Assembly (NCBI RefSeq): GCF_047675955.1
Contig: NC_132918.1
Coordinates: forward strand, 90,511,106 to 90,575,105
Direction of reading: 5' to 3'
Length of the DNA: 64,000 nt
DNA from: Chlorocebus sabaeus
Taxonomy: Eukaryota; Chordata; Mammalia; Primates; Cercopithecidae
Part shown: one piece after another, positions 12,401 through 22,550 of the stretch
Position numbering within the stretch: position 1 is the first letter of the stretch
Layout: each line of letters opens with the position of its first letter
The notes under the pieces: model-generated
What the model saw: only the letters and a program-made list of their open reading frames with translations
What the model was told of the DNA's origin: nothing
The model's database searches: none
Program-made: the position numbers and the translations under genes

Positions 12401-12636
12401 TTACGAGAACTCGGGGCAGTTCTCCTGATCTGTGACCGTCATTTTCTTGACATCAATGTTATTAGAAGTCAGGATATTTTTTAGAAAGTCCACTGTTTCT
12501 GAAGGGAGATGACGGTTTCTTGCCAAGATCCAAGCATAATCCACACGAAAAAGACTGATGATGCTGACACAGGAATACACGAGGGCATAGTTCTCATAGT
12601 CGGTGGCCAGGACCCAGTATGGTGCCGATGGCATAA
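12401..12636 (-). CDS. APOD: APOD exon 5: C-terminal half, TDY motif, Cys114 and Cys165, stop
   Basis: The acceptor is GGTTCTCAG|TTATG. The exon encodes Met93, PSAPYW, the TDY motif, VYSCVS (Cys114, Ser116), ILARN (Arg131), the C-terminal helix ETVDFLKNIL and Cys165, and stops at TAA (12401-12403). Human reads SCTC where this reads SCVS, so the unpaired cysteine that links apoD to apoA-II is missing. Many of the protein's differences from the remembered human sequence fall here. Confidence 0.96.
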
Positions 12637-15600
12637 CTGAGAACCAGAGAGAGGCAGCATTACTGGAGGGAGAGGGCAAGAGAAACCTCAGGACAACACA
12701 AGAAGGGTGGCCCAGGCAACCACCCGCCAAGCCCTCCGGCCTCTGAATCCAGAAACAGAAAGACCCTTGAAAGAAGTCTGGACGAGAGCCTAGCCTGAGT
12801 GTTTCCGACTTACCTTTCTAGCACTGTTGGTGCCCTGCCTGCCTGCCTCACTCACCCAGAGAGAGAGCGAGAGCGCTATAGTCATCACCCATCTGCACAT
12901 TTCAGCTGCTCTGTGCTCTCAGCTGGACTGAGAACTCTTTTTTTTTTTTTTTTTTTTTTTTTTGAGACGGAGTCCCGCTCTGTCGCCCAGGCTGGAGTGC
13001 AGTGGCCGGATCTCAGCTCACTACAAGCTCCGCCTCCCGGGTTCCCGCCATTCTCTTGCCTCAGCCTCCCGAGTAGCTGGGACTACAGGCGCCGCCACCT
13101 CGCCCGGCTAGTTTTTTGTATTTTTTAGTAGAGATGGGGTTTCACCGTCTTAGCCAGGGTGGTCTTGATCTCCTGACCTAGTGATCCGCCTGTCTCGGCC
13201 TCCCAAAGTGCTGGGATTACAGGCTTGAGCCACCGCGCCCGGCCGAGAACTCTTAAGCCCAGAGTGATTTTGGAAAAATCTGTCTCCCACCTCTGCCAGC
13301 AGTGGCATCATGGCCCACCCACACACACCCAGGCCTGCACATCTGCCTTCCTCTCGTGCTCCAGCTCTCAAGAGTAAATTTACCCAGATACAATACAGAA
13401 AAAAACTTCACTTGTCTCTCCTCATTTGAAAACTTTGACAGTCTCCTATTGTTTATGGAAGAAACTTCAAGTCATCTAATGTGGCATTCAAGGCCCTTCC
13501 TAACCTCATCGCCCTCTCCATGTACCCTCCCAGACTCTAGGCTGCTTTATTCAGGCCTTCTTCTTCTTCTTCTTCTTTTTTTTTTTTTTTTTTTTGAGAT
13601 GGAGTTTTGCTCTTATCACCCAGGCTGGAGTACAATGGCACAATCTCAGCTCACTGCAACCTCCACCTCCGGGGTTGAAGAGATTCTCCTGCCTCAGCAT
13701 CCTGAGCAGCTGGAATTACAGGCAGGCGCCACCATACCCAGGTAATTTTTTATGTCTTTAGTAGAGACGGGGTTTCACCATGTTGGCCAGGCTGGTCTCG
13801 AACTTCTGACTTCTGACTTCGTGATATGCCTGTATTCAGTCCTTCTATGTTCCAGTTCCCTTCACTTGGAAATCCTTTCCCATAATCTCCCATACATCCT
13901 ACAAGGCCTACACCTAATCCTCCCAACCGGAATACATCTTTCCCTCCACCTTTCCCAGCCAATAGCTCCTGCCTCTTTTAGTTCCTGTCCCAGGCTTCCT
14001 TATGAAGACTGTTAGGCACCTAATAGTTAGCTTTCACTCCAATCCCCATCCCTGATCCATGTGGGAAGAATAAGTGGAGAGTTTGGAGACCTAGGTTTAG
14101 GTCCCAACTCTTCTTCTAATGAGTTCAGTGACGGCCTGCGTCACTCAGCCCGCTTGCACTTTAGCTTCCTTCTTGATAAAAATAACAAGAGAAACTGTGT
14201 ATAAAGCCCTTTACAGTTTACAGAGCGTGTGTATCTAGTTTACTTTCATGACACTGAGCAGTTATTTCTGGCTCGTACATGTGAAGTTAGTTGTCCACAT
14301 TCATATATGTGAGAAGAACTGTTTTCTCCTCCCAGCTTCCTTTCTTGGCCTATAAAATAAGAACTTCCTCTCCGCCCGCCTCTAGGAACTTGACTGGTGG
14401 GGGGTGGAGGAGTGGCAGGGGTGAGAAGTGGGAAGTGGGGGGAGCAATTTTTGTAGCTGATGACTTCAGTGTCTGCCCTGCAGGTGGGAAAGGGGCTCTC
14501 AAGCACTGTTCGTGTTAGAAAGTCTCACGGTTCTGGGTTGAACTCTCTAGTGTAGCTACATCAGCAGTAAAACTGATGTTTGGTGCCTTCTCTATTGCCT
14601 GTGTCCCTTCCTCAGTTAGCTAAGAACCCAGAGGCAAATGCCTTTCATTAGATATCTCACAGGATCCCCAACAATGTGACTGGAAGGTGGCGGAAGCAGG
14701 ATTCAAATTTACCATCACTCTCGTCATCTCTTGCTTCCAAGTTTCTGCACCATGCAGGTTGTTCTGCTAAGATCTGCTAATTTTTCGGGCCCCAGTTTCC
14801 TCTGAGAAACAAGACTGGATTGGGTCTTCTACAGCCCTGTCCTGTGTGCACCTATTCGTGTTTCACCTATTGAAACGCTAGCTAGTGTCCGTATCCGCAC
14901 TGGGATGTGAGCTCCGTAAGTACCAAGGCCAGCTCTGTCTGGCTCATCATGGCAACCCCAGTGCATGGCATGTAGTAAGTGTTTGACAGATAATTATATG
15001 CTGACTCATTATAGATGACACTCAGGTGTCTCAGGAATTCTCCGAGCCAGGGCGCTAGCCTTCAGTTTGCATATTTCCTGTCCCTGAATCCTCCTGGGAA
15101 AAGTGGAGACTTACACCAGAAGAACTTAACTTCCAGCTTGGCAGGCTCTGTGATGTTAACTGGGGTAGCTTCACCTTCAATTTGATTCACAGTTCCATCA
15201 GCTCTGCAATGAGTAAAAAAAAGAAAAAATACAAAAAACAAAAAAGAAAAGAGAAAAGATAAACAACTCATTGAAAGCCAAAAACTAATGAAAGGCAAGA
15301 TTTGTGCCACTAAGGACCATGGCAGCCAACACCGTGATTTCTGGTAAGAGAGGCTCTCAAAGGCAGGCTAGACCCTAGCTCCACGGCCTGCCCTTTCCTT
15401 TGTGACTGTCTCTGAGGCCAAGCAGGGGAAGAGCGGGGTGATAAGAAGCCGCAATTGACAAGCTCCAGGACGGGACAGTATGGTAGGCCCTTGCACTTCA
15501 ACACTGTCTCTGACTATCTGCAATGGCCTGAAAGACCAATTCCTGCTCCCAGGATCCAAAGAGAGGGAATAAAAGAGAATGGAAAAACAAACAAAACAAC

Positions 15601-18600
15601 GCAACACACAAAGAAGATTCACTTTTTTTTTTTTTTTTTTGGAGACGGAGTCTTGCTCTGTTCCCCAAGCTGGAGTGCAGTGGTGTGGTCTCAGTTCACT
15701 GCAACCTCTGCCTCCTGGGTTCAAGCAATTCTCCTCCCTCAGCCTCGCTGGGAAATGGGATTACAGGTGTGCACCACCAGGCCTGGTGAGGGTGGAAAGG
15801 CATCAGGGTGCTCTTCCTAGGGAGCCAACAGAGGAGATGATGTCTGTTCATCAATCCTCAAGGCAGAGCAGGGAGGCCAACTGAAATTAGAGCAGTCATA
15901 TGTGTTAGAAACTCAGTAGGTTGGCCGGGTGCGGTGGCTCATGCCTGTAATCCCAGCACTTTGGGAGGCCAAGGGGGACAGATCACGAGGTCAGGAGATG
16001 GAGATCAGCCTGGTCAACATGGGGAAACTCCGTCTCTACTAAACTACAACAAATTAGCCAGGTGCAGTGGTGGTGGGCACCTGTAGTCCCAGCTACTCGG
16101 GAGGCTGAGGCAGGAGAATTGCTTGAACCTGGGAGGCGAAGGTTGCAGTGAGCCGAGATCGCACCATTGCACTCCAGCCTGGGCAACAGAGTGAGACTTC
16201 GTCTCAAGAAAAAAAAAAAAAAAGACAGTGGGTTAGTGCTATGGTTAGTGGTGACGGATGTCCTAGAAACCAGACAATGAGCAACAGGCCAGGGGTTTTG
16301 GGAAATGTGCTCTGATGTTCCCTACTACATTCTCTGTTTATCACCATGTAAAGCTGGAGACCGTGCCCTCCTCTCTTATCTGAATCTCAGACAGCGGGAG
16401 AAGATGGTCTGTTCCTATCTGCACACATTGACTTAGCAACAAACCAGTCTCCTCCCAACAGATTCTGCCCTTTTCACCGTCAATTGCATTTTGCTCCAGA
16501 ACGGTTTTCGGGACACCAGTCTCTGACCGTGAACTCACAACATGTTCATGGAAAGCTGCATTCGTATTTTCAAGAGTGGAAGGGGGATAGGAAGGAGTTC
16601 TTCCTGGGGCTCTTCTTAAGTTTATATTTGCTTTCCAAAGTGTAACTTTCTGGATTAAATATTGTGTTAGAAGCCCTCGGTAATAGAACTGTACATTTCT
16701 AAAGGATATCCTGCTTACAGAGGACGTGTATATATTGTGTATGTGATTCTTGCTTAGTAAGAAAAGGAGCTTTCTGATACATTCAGCTGCCCAGAGATGG
16801 GATGAACTGTCCTGGAAGGTGATGAGCTCCCAGTTCCCGGAAGTGTTTGAACAAAGCTGGATGCTTCTGTCAGCAGATGGTGTCAAGCGGCTTCTCTCCT
16901 GGACTGGAGGTCAGAGGAGATGGTCTCGATGTTCTTTGCTACCAGAGTATCTATTTTGCAGTGAGGGCAGGAACCGTGTCAGTTTGTGCCCAGCAGGCGG
17001 TCATGGAAGCGCATAAGTGGATCCTAGTCCTTGCCGTCCTGGCCTGACAAATGCCTTCCTCTCAATCCCTGCTGGGAGCAGAGTCCACACCTGGCAAGGA
17101 CCCATCCTCCCTGACCCAGGCTGCTGGACACCTGGTCCCTCCGGGTCCGCACGCCACCGGCCTGGCCCCGGATGGCCGCAGCCACTCACCTCAACTCCTG
17201 GTTTAACACTTTGATCTTTCCATTTTCCTTTAGTGAGTAGTTGGCCTGGATGCAGCGTCCGTTCTCAAAGGTTGTTGGGATCTTCTCAATTTCGTACCAT
17301 CTTCCGAAATACTGCAGAGACAACAAGCAGAGCAAAACCTGTGGTTCTCTGGGGACCTGCAACCTTTTCCGCACTGTTGTGCAGAAGTTGAGCCCTGTCC
17401 TGGGGAAGCCAGACAAAAATGGGCCTCATTGTTCCCAGGGGCAACTGGGCAAGAGATTAATTGAAATGAGAATCCGTGACTAGGATGGGATGTGCGGGCG
17501 GGGGGTCAATGCTGAGCAAAGGGCTCTTCTCAGTGTCCCCTTCAGCCAATATTGCTGTGACATTCTAGACTCTGTAAAAAAAAAAAAAGGGGGGAATGAT
17601 GGGGCTGGGTGCGGTGGCTCACACCTGTAATCCCAGCACTTTGGGAGGCCAAGACAGAAGGATCACAAGGTCTGGAGATCGAGACCATCCTGGCCAACAT
17701 GATGAAACTCTGTCTGTACTAAAAATACAAAAAATTGGCCGGGCGTGGTGGCTCACACCTGTAATCCCAGCACTTTGGGTGGCTGAGGCGGGTGGATCAC
17801 GAGGTCAGGAGATGGAGACCATCCTGGCTAACTTAGTGAAACCCTGTCTCTACTAAAAACACAAAATTTAGCCGGGTGTGGTGGCGGGCGCCTGTAGTCC
17901 CAGTGAGCCGAGATCACGCCACTGCACTCCAGCCTGGGCGAGAGAGCAAGACTCCATCTCAGAAAAAAACAGAAAAAGAAAAAGAAAAAAATAAAGGGGG
18001 ATGATGGGAAGTAACTTTCTTCTGAAACAGTGCATGATTCTACAAGTCATCTTCAAATCTTGTGCAAAGTCAGATGTGTTTGCTGTGGGGAGCTAGGACT
18101 CCAGAGTGCATGGAACTTGCCTCATCCACCCTGAATAGGGAGTTGGTCACCAAGGCTTTGGGGAGGTGACGGGGATGAGGCGCTGTGTCTGTCCTCTGCC
18201 AGGGGGCTTGGCTAGCGCCACAGACGCTCCCATAGCCTGCGGGCAGCAGCTGATGGACACTCGGAGGAGCATGCTCCACCTGTCCTCAGAGGGTGCCCGG
18301 TGTGACTGACCCTGATGGCCCAGGGTGACAGCTCATGAACGCTCCCTTTATTGCTTCTGTGCTGTCTCCGACTCACTTTCCCACCTGCTCTCGTGCGTCC
18401 TGGGATCACCCCGAACCTCTCTGCCCCCAGTCTTTGTCTCAGCAGATTGTCCGCTTTGGGGAAACCCCAAATAAGATAAATATGTGTCCCAAGGTGTGCA
18501 GTGGAAATTAAAGCAGCATAATTAAATTGAATCTTGTAGAATGCTTGTTCACATCAGAGGCAGCAAAACAAATGGGAGGTTCGCCTTTTACCTTATTCGG

Positions 18601-18714
18601 GTCAAAATTCTCCTGCACCGGAGGCGAGGGGCACTTCCCAAGATGAAATGCTTGTCCCTCTGCTGCACCGAAAAGGCCAGCCAGTGTGGAAAGCAGCAGC
18701 AGCAGCATCACCAT
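12401..18714 (-). CDS. APOD: Apolipoprotein D, four coding exons joined (18592-18714, 17190-17311, 15115-15203, 12401-12636)
   Basis: APOD is a secreted lipocalin glycoprotein that carries small hydrophobic ligands such as arachidonic acid and progesterone, and has antioxidant roles in brain and plasma. The exons sum to 570 nt, giving 189 residues, the same length as human APOD. A 20-residue hydrophobic signal peptide precedes mature Gln1. The lipocalin signature GRWYEIEKIP (Gly24, Trp26 mature numbering), the TDY motif (103-105) and Arg131 of the third motif are present. Cys8, 41, 114 and 165, which form the two conserved disulfides, are kept, as are N-glycosylation sites Asn45 (NYS) and Asn78 (NIT) and the antioxidant Met93. 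Cys116 is serine here. All introns are GT-AG and phases match (0, 2, 1). The start is the ATG at 18712-18714, directly before the signal peptide. Identification is near certain; exact species is inferred. Confidence 0.97.
12940..13244 (-). mobile_element. Young Alu of Old World monkey type in APOD intron 4
   Basis: Intact copy flanked by GAGAACTCTT (12930-12939 and 13245-13254). It ends GGCTTGAGCCACCGCGCCCG and has CCTCGCCCGGCTAG, changes I associate with cercopithecoid AluYR. Confidence 0.95.
13395..14010 (+). mobile_element. L2 fragment split by an Alu (APOD intron 4)
   Basis: The segments 13395-13555 (CATTCAAGGCCCTTCCTAAC) and 13830-14010 (TTGGAAATCCTTTCCCATAA) match L2 style and flank the Alu at 13574-13829. 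Confidence 0.55.
13574..13829 (-). mobile_element. Truncated Alu in APOD intron 4
   Basis: Preceded by a (TTC)n run. It stops after CTTCGTGATATGCC, so the Alu 5' end is missing. Confidence 0.9.
14885..15000 (+). mobile_element. L2 3'-end fragment in APOD intron 4
   Basis: GATGTGAGCTCCGTAAGTAC ... GGCATGTAGTAAGTGTTTGA is L2-like and lies close to exon 4. Confidence 0.55.
15115..15203 (-). CDS. APOD: APOD exon 4: central beta-barrel, glycosylated Asn78
   Basis: The acceptor is CATTGCAG|AGC and the donor GGT|GTAAGT. The exon is 89 nt, phase 2 in and 1 out. It encodes ADGTVNQIEGEATPV, the NIT sequon (Asn78), and KLEVKFFW. Human has Ser where the first of the two final Phe-region changes occurs (KFSW as I recall). 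Confidence 0.95.
15621..15790 (-). mobile_element. Partial Alu in APOD intron 3
   Basis: Only the tail-side part is present, ending near CCACCAGGCCTGG. Confidence 0.88.
15923..16223 (+). mobile_element. Alu in APOD intron 3
   Basis: Complete with a poly(A) tail. Confidence 0.95.
17190..17311 (-). CDS. APOD: APOD exon 3: lipocalin motif 1, Cys41 and glycosylated Asn45
   Basis: The acceptor is TCTCTGCAG|TAT and the donor GAG|GTGAGT. The exon is 122 nt, phase 0 in and 2 out. It encodes YFGRWYEIEK, containing the lipocalin G-x-W motif, then GRC (Cys41) and NYS (Asn45 sequon), ending at VLNQEL plus two bases of Arg62. Position 49 is Lys, where human APOD has Met as I recall. Confidence 0.96.
17602..17736 (+). 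mobile_element. Alu left half, interrupted by another Alu
   Basis: Ends at AAAAATACAAAAAATT where a second Alu begins. Confidence 0.9.
17737..17990 (+). mobile_element. Alu with internal deletion, nested after the previous copy (APOD intron 2)
   Basis: Starts GGCCGGGCGTGGTGGCTC. It lacks the segment between GTAGTCCCAG and TGAGCCGAG. Confidence 0.9.
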
Positions 18715-18742
18715 CTTGGGGCTGGGTGGCTGGAGAAGGGAC
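18592..18742 (-). CDS. APOD: APOD exon 2: 5' UTR end, start codon, signal peptide and N-terminus
   Basis: The coding part is 18592-18714 (41 codons): ATG, a Leu-rich signal peptide of 20 residues ending AAEG, then the mature N-terminus with Cys8. The donor is AATAAG|GTAAAA (GT at 18590-18591), phase 0. Two acceptors are possible upstream of the ATG: CTCCAG ending at 18743 (exon from 18742) or TTCTCCAG ending at 18730 (exon from 18729). Both leave only a short 5' UTR. Residue 10 is Thr and residue 30 is Ser, where I recall Ala and Asn in human. Confidence 0.93.
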
Positions 18743-19122
18743 CTGGAGTTAGAGGAACACACAGCAGCTGGGGTTGTCATTCTGAGCCTCCTAAGTCCAC
18801 ACAATCGTGAAGCAAGAGTCCTGTGCCCACGGGCCCCTCTGTGGGCGGTCTCTCCTCTTCTCTCCCCAGCGCATGTGAACCCTCATCCTGCAGGGGACAC
18901 CTGCCTGTCCGTATTGCTGTGAGGCTTTCCTCGGAGCCTCTGCACCTCCACCAGGGCACTCTCCGCCTGCTCTTCCAGTTTGTTGGGTTGATTTTGCACC
19001 ACACTCCCACCTGATTATGCATCTCCCAGGATAGGCACCGTGTCTGGTTCTCCTCAGAATCACCCACGGACCTCAAGAGTGTCGGCTCAGTAGATACTTG
19101 TCAAATGAACAGAAACAACGCG

Positions 19123-19418
19123 GAGGGGGCTGTGTAAAGTGGGGGACATGGAGGGGGCTGTGTAAAGTGGGGGACATGGAGGGGGCCGTGTAAAGTGGGG
19201 GACATGGAGGGGGCCGTGTAAAGTGGGGGACATGGAGGGGGCTGTGTAAAGTGGGGGACATGGAGGGGGCTGTGTAAAGTTGGGGACATGGAGGGGGCTG
19301 TGTAAAGTCGGGGACATGGAGAGGGCTGTGTAAAGTGGGGGACATGGAGGGGGCTGTGTAAAGTCGGGGACATGGAGAGGGCTGTGTAAAGTCGGGACAT
19401 GGAGGGGGCCATGTAAAG
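19123..19418. repeat. 28-bp minisatellite in APOD intron 1, about 10.6 copies
   Basis: Each unit contains GGGGGCTGTGTAAAGT followed by GGGGACATGGA. Copies differ by a few bases (CTGTG/CCGTG, GTGGG/GTCGG). As 28 is not a multiple of 3, all three minus-strand frames stay open and read a Pro/His/Ser-rich pattern. This is a repeat artefact, not a protein. Confidence 0.95.
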
Positions 19419-19639
19419 GGGAAATTAAAGCCTCCAAGCGAACCATGAAAGACACAAAACCAAACCAAACCTTGCCCAACGCTTAGTGTCTTCCGAGATT
19501 CTTCGGGGAGATGCCTCTGTGACACCACCCCTCCCCCTGCCCTCAGCTTGCTGGCTGCTCTACCAGCCCGAGTGCGCTTGGAAACCTTAACAGGGAGTGG
19601 CCTGCTGGGGACCCCAGGGTCACCCAGCCAGGTTCAGAT

Positions 19640-19830
19640 CCTGACTCTGGCCATGCTAAGTATAACTGTGTCCAATTTATGCCTTAGCTTCCTTGTCTAG
19701 TAAGTGGGAATAATACTCATTCCCAGCTCATGAATTTTTGTGAGAATTAAATGAGATAATATCAAGAGAGTACTTAGGGGAGTGTCTGACACAGAGTAAA
19801 TACTCAGTCAATGCTCCTTACTGTTATTAT
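19640..19830 (-). mobile_element. MIR element in APOD intron 1
   Basis: Reverse of the MIR core: CTTAGCTTCCTTGTCTAGTAAGTGGG, GAGAATTAAATGAGATAAT and ACACAGAGTAAATACTCAGT. Confidence 0.65.
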
Positions 19831-19904
19831 CAAAAGCAGAAAGATGATGGTTTCAGAGGTTTCTGTTTCTTTTTTTTCTTTTTTTTTTTTGACATTCTGT
19901 TGAG

Positions 19905-20212
19905 GGTTTTTGTTTTGTTTTGTTTTGTTTTGAGATGGAGTCTCACTCTGTCACCCAGGCTGGAATGTACTGACACGACCTCGGCTCACTGCAACCTCTC
20001 CCTCCCGGTTCAAGTGATTCTCCTGCCTCAACCTCCCGAGTAACTGAGATTACAGGTGCCCACCACAACTCCTGGCTAATTTTTGTATTTTTAGTAGAGA
20101 TGGGGTTTTGTCATGTTGGCCAGGCTGGTCTCAAACTCCTGACCTCAGGTGATCCACCCGCCTCGGCCTCCCAAAGTGCTAGGATTACAGGCCTGAGCCA
20201 CTGCACCTGGCC
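19905..20212 (-). mobile_element. Alu in APOD intron 1
   Basis: (TTTTG)n head, then GAGATGGAGTC; ends CACCTGGCC. Confidence 0.93.
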
Positions 20213-20229
20213 TGTTGAGGGTATTTTTC

Positions 20230-20535
20230 TTTTTTTTTTTTTTTTTTTTTTTTGAGACGGAGTCTTGCTCTGTCGCCCGGGCTGGAGTGCAGTGGCCGGA
20301 TCTCAGCTCACTGCAAGCTCCGCCTCCCGGGTTTACGCCATTCTCCTGCCTCAGCCTCCCGAGTAGCTGGGACTACAGGCGCCCGCCACTTCGCCCGGCT
20401 AGTTTTTTTTGTGTTTTTAGTAGAGACGGGGTTTCACCGTGTTAGCCAGGATGGTCTCGATCTCCTGACCTCGTGATCCGCCCATCTCGGCCTCCCAAAG
20501 TGCTGGGATTACAGGCTTGAGCCACCGCGCCCGGC
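20230..20535 (-). mobile_element. Young Alu of Old World monkey type in APOD intron 1
   Basis: Intact, flanked by GAGGGTATTTTTC (20217-20229 and 20536-20548). It shares the CTTGAGCCACCGCGCCCGGC end. Confidence 0.95.
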
Positions 20536-20660
20536 GAGGGTATTTTTCATAGATGAAGTTCATTAAATCAGAGAAGGACTGTCGGCTGATGTGTAACTGT
20601 GCAGCAGGCATTTCAACCCCAAGAGTCCTTTGGCAGCAGAAGCTGGCTTTGAAGCAGGGC

Positions 20661-20968
20661 AGCAGGGAAGGGAGACAGAGGGCAGGGAGACAGAGGGCGG
20701 GGGAACAGAGGGCGGGGGGACAGGGGGCGAGGGGACAGGGGGCGGGGAGACAGAGGGCGGGGGGACGGGGGGCGGGGGGACAGGGGGCGGGGGGACTGGG
20801 GGCGGGGGCACAGGGGGCGGGGGGACAGGGGGCGGGGAGACGGAGGGCGGGGAGACGGAGGGCGAGGGGACAGGGGGCGGGGGGGACAGGGGCGGGGGGA
20901 CAGAGGGTGGGGACACAGAGGGCGCGGGGACAGGGGGCGGGGACAGGGGGCAGGGGGCAGGGAGACGG
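20661..20968. repeat. G-rich minisatellite, unit about 15 bp, in APOD intron 1
   Basis: About 20 units built on GGGGACAGGGGGCGG with variants (GGGAGACAGAGGGCG and others). The plus strand has dense runs of three to seven G. APOD is transcribed from the other strand, so the nascent RNA is C-rich and the G-rich strand is the template. Open frames in both directions are low-complexity artefacts. Confidence 0.95.
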
Positions 20969-22008
20969 AGGCTGCAGAACTGCGTGCAGGTTCTGGGTAT
21001 TTGAAGCTCCCCCGTTTCCTTCACTGACTTGCTGTCAATTTGCTCCTTTCCTTGTGACTCCTTGCCTGTAGCTTGCACACGAGCTATTTCCAGCTCTCTG
21101 CGTTTCTCCCTGTAATGATGATGACTGATGCAATGCAAGCAAAATGTTCTCAGATCTGAGCATTTCAAAGGATGTGTCATTACAGGAATAATTATAACTG
21201 CTTTCTTATGAGTCTCTAAACCTCTAAATACCCTTTAATAATCAATAGCTTTTTTTTCCTGGAGGTTTTGTTGCCTGGTTTTCAGAAGAACAGTTATGTA
21301 ATGAGTGGAAGCTTGCCAGCTGGGGTCGCTGCGGTGGGGGACAGTTACTGAGGCCCCTCTGAGCAAGTCTGCAACAGGGCCGCTTTCCCTGGTCTTCCAG
21401 GCTCCCTTTCTCAGCAGCTCCACCACCGTGTAAACAACACCTGTCTTTTAACCTTTTAGGGGATGACGAATTTATAGAAATGCAGCCTAAACCCACACAA
21501 ATTTGCATCCATTTTAAAGAGATCTTTAGTTCTAGTTCGTAGGCCCAAGCTGAAAGCCTGTCCCAGAGGGTCAAAGCTCAAAGACTGGCCACACATTGTG
21601 CACATTCTACAAGGTCCCCCACAGTGGAGAGGACCTCAGAGGTCATCTCTCTAGCCCTACTTCCAAGGTGTACAGATGGCGAAGCTGGGGCCTGGAAGGG
21701 GCAGACAGCTGGGACTCGGGCCCATCTCCGCCTCTCCTGTCCGCAGCACCCTGAACCTGCTGCTTCTGTGCCACCACAGGGCCTTTCAGTAACCCCCCGC
21801 CACAGTGACCTGATGAGTCTCACCACCACACGACACTTACAACAAAAGTCAGTTCTGCATCTTACTCTGATAAAATGTTCTCTTGTGGGCTGAAACATAT
21901 TCTTTACCTCAGTAGGAGGATTTCAGAGCAACCCCCCTTGATTGCCTCTCTTCCAAAGATGTCTCTTGGCTACATGAGTTTTATTCCTGTGGTGAAAACT
22001 CCTTGTGA

Positions 22009-22316
22009 GGCCGGGTGCAGTGGCTCAGGCCTGTCATCCCAGCACTTTGGGAGGCTGAGGCAAATGGATCACCTGAGGTCGGGAGTTTGAGACCAGCCTG
22101 ACCAACACAGAGAAACCTTGTCTTTACTAAAAATAAAAAAAATAGCCGGGCATGGTGGTGCGCTTCTGTAATCCCAGCTGCTCGGGAGGCTGAGGCAGGA
22201 GAATTGCTTGAACCTAGGAGGTGGAGGTTGTGGTGAGCCAAGATCGCACCATTGTACTCCAACCTGGGCAACAAGAGCAAAACTCCATCTCAAAACAAAC
22301 AAGCAACAACAACAAC
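22009..22316 (+). mobile_element. Alu in APOD intron 1
   Basis: Complete with an (AAC)n tail. AAAACTCCTYGTGAG flanks it. Confidence 0.94.
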
Positions 22317-22550
22317 AAAAACTCCTCGTGAGAGAGGGTGGACAGCATCCATCATAGTTTTCAATGTCCTTCCATTCTAATTTGCCCATTACTTATTCAG
22401 CATGTTCTTAATGTGTACTTAAGACTGTGGGTAACATATGGATTATATACCACTTATATTTTTGCATCTTCTTCTGATATCAATAGGAAGACTGTTCTAA
22501 TGAGGAGTTTAAATACTTTACAAACTAAGTATAATTTAAATATTATTTTT

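Noticed and set aside
19073..19528. Overlapping Pro/His-rich open frames of 103-151 codons
   Set aside because: Produced by a 28-bp repeat with no stop in any frame; no gene signals.
20563..21180. Pro-rich 205-codon minus frame and Gly-rich plus frames
   Set aside because: Low-complexity translation of the G-rich minisatellite.
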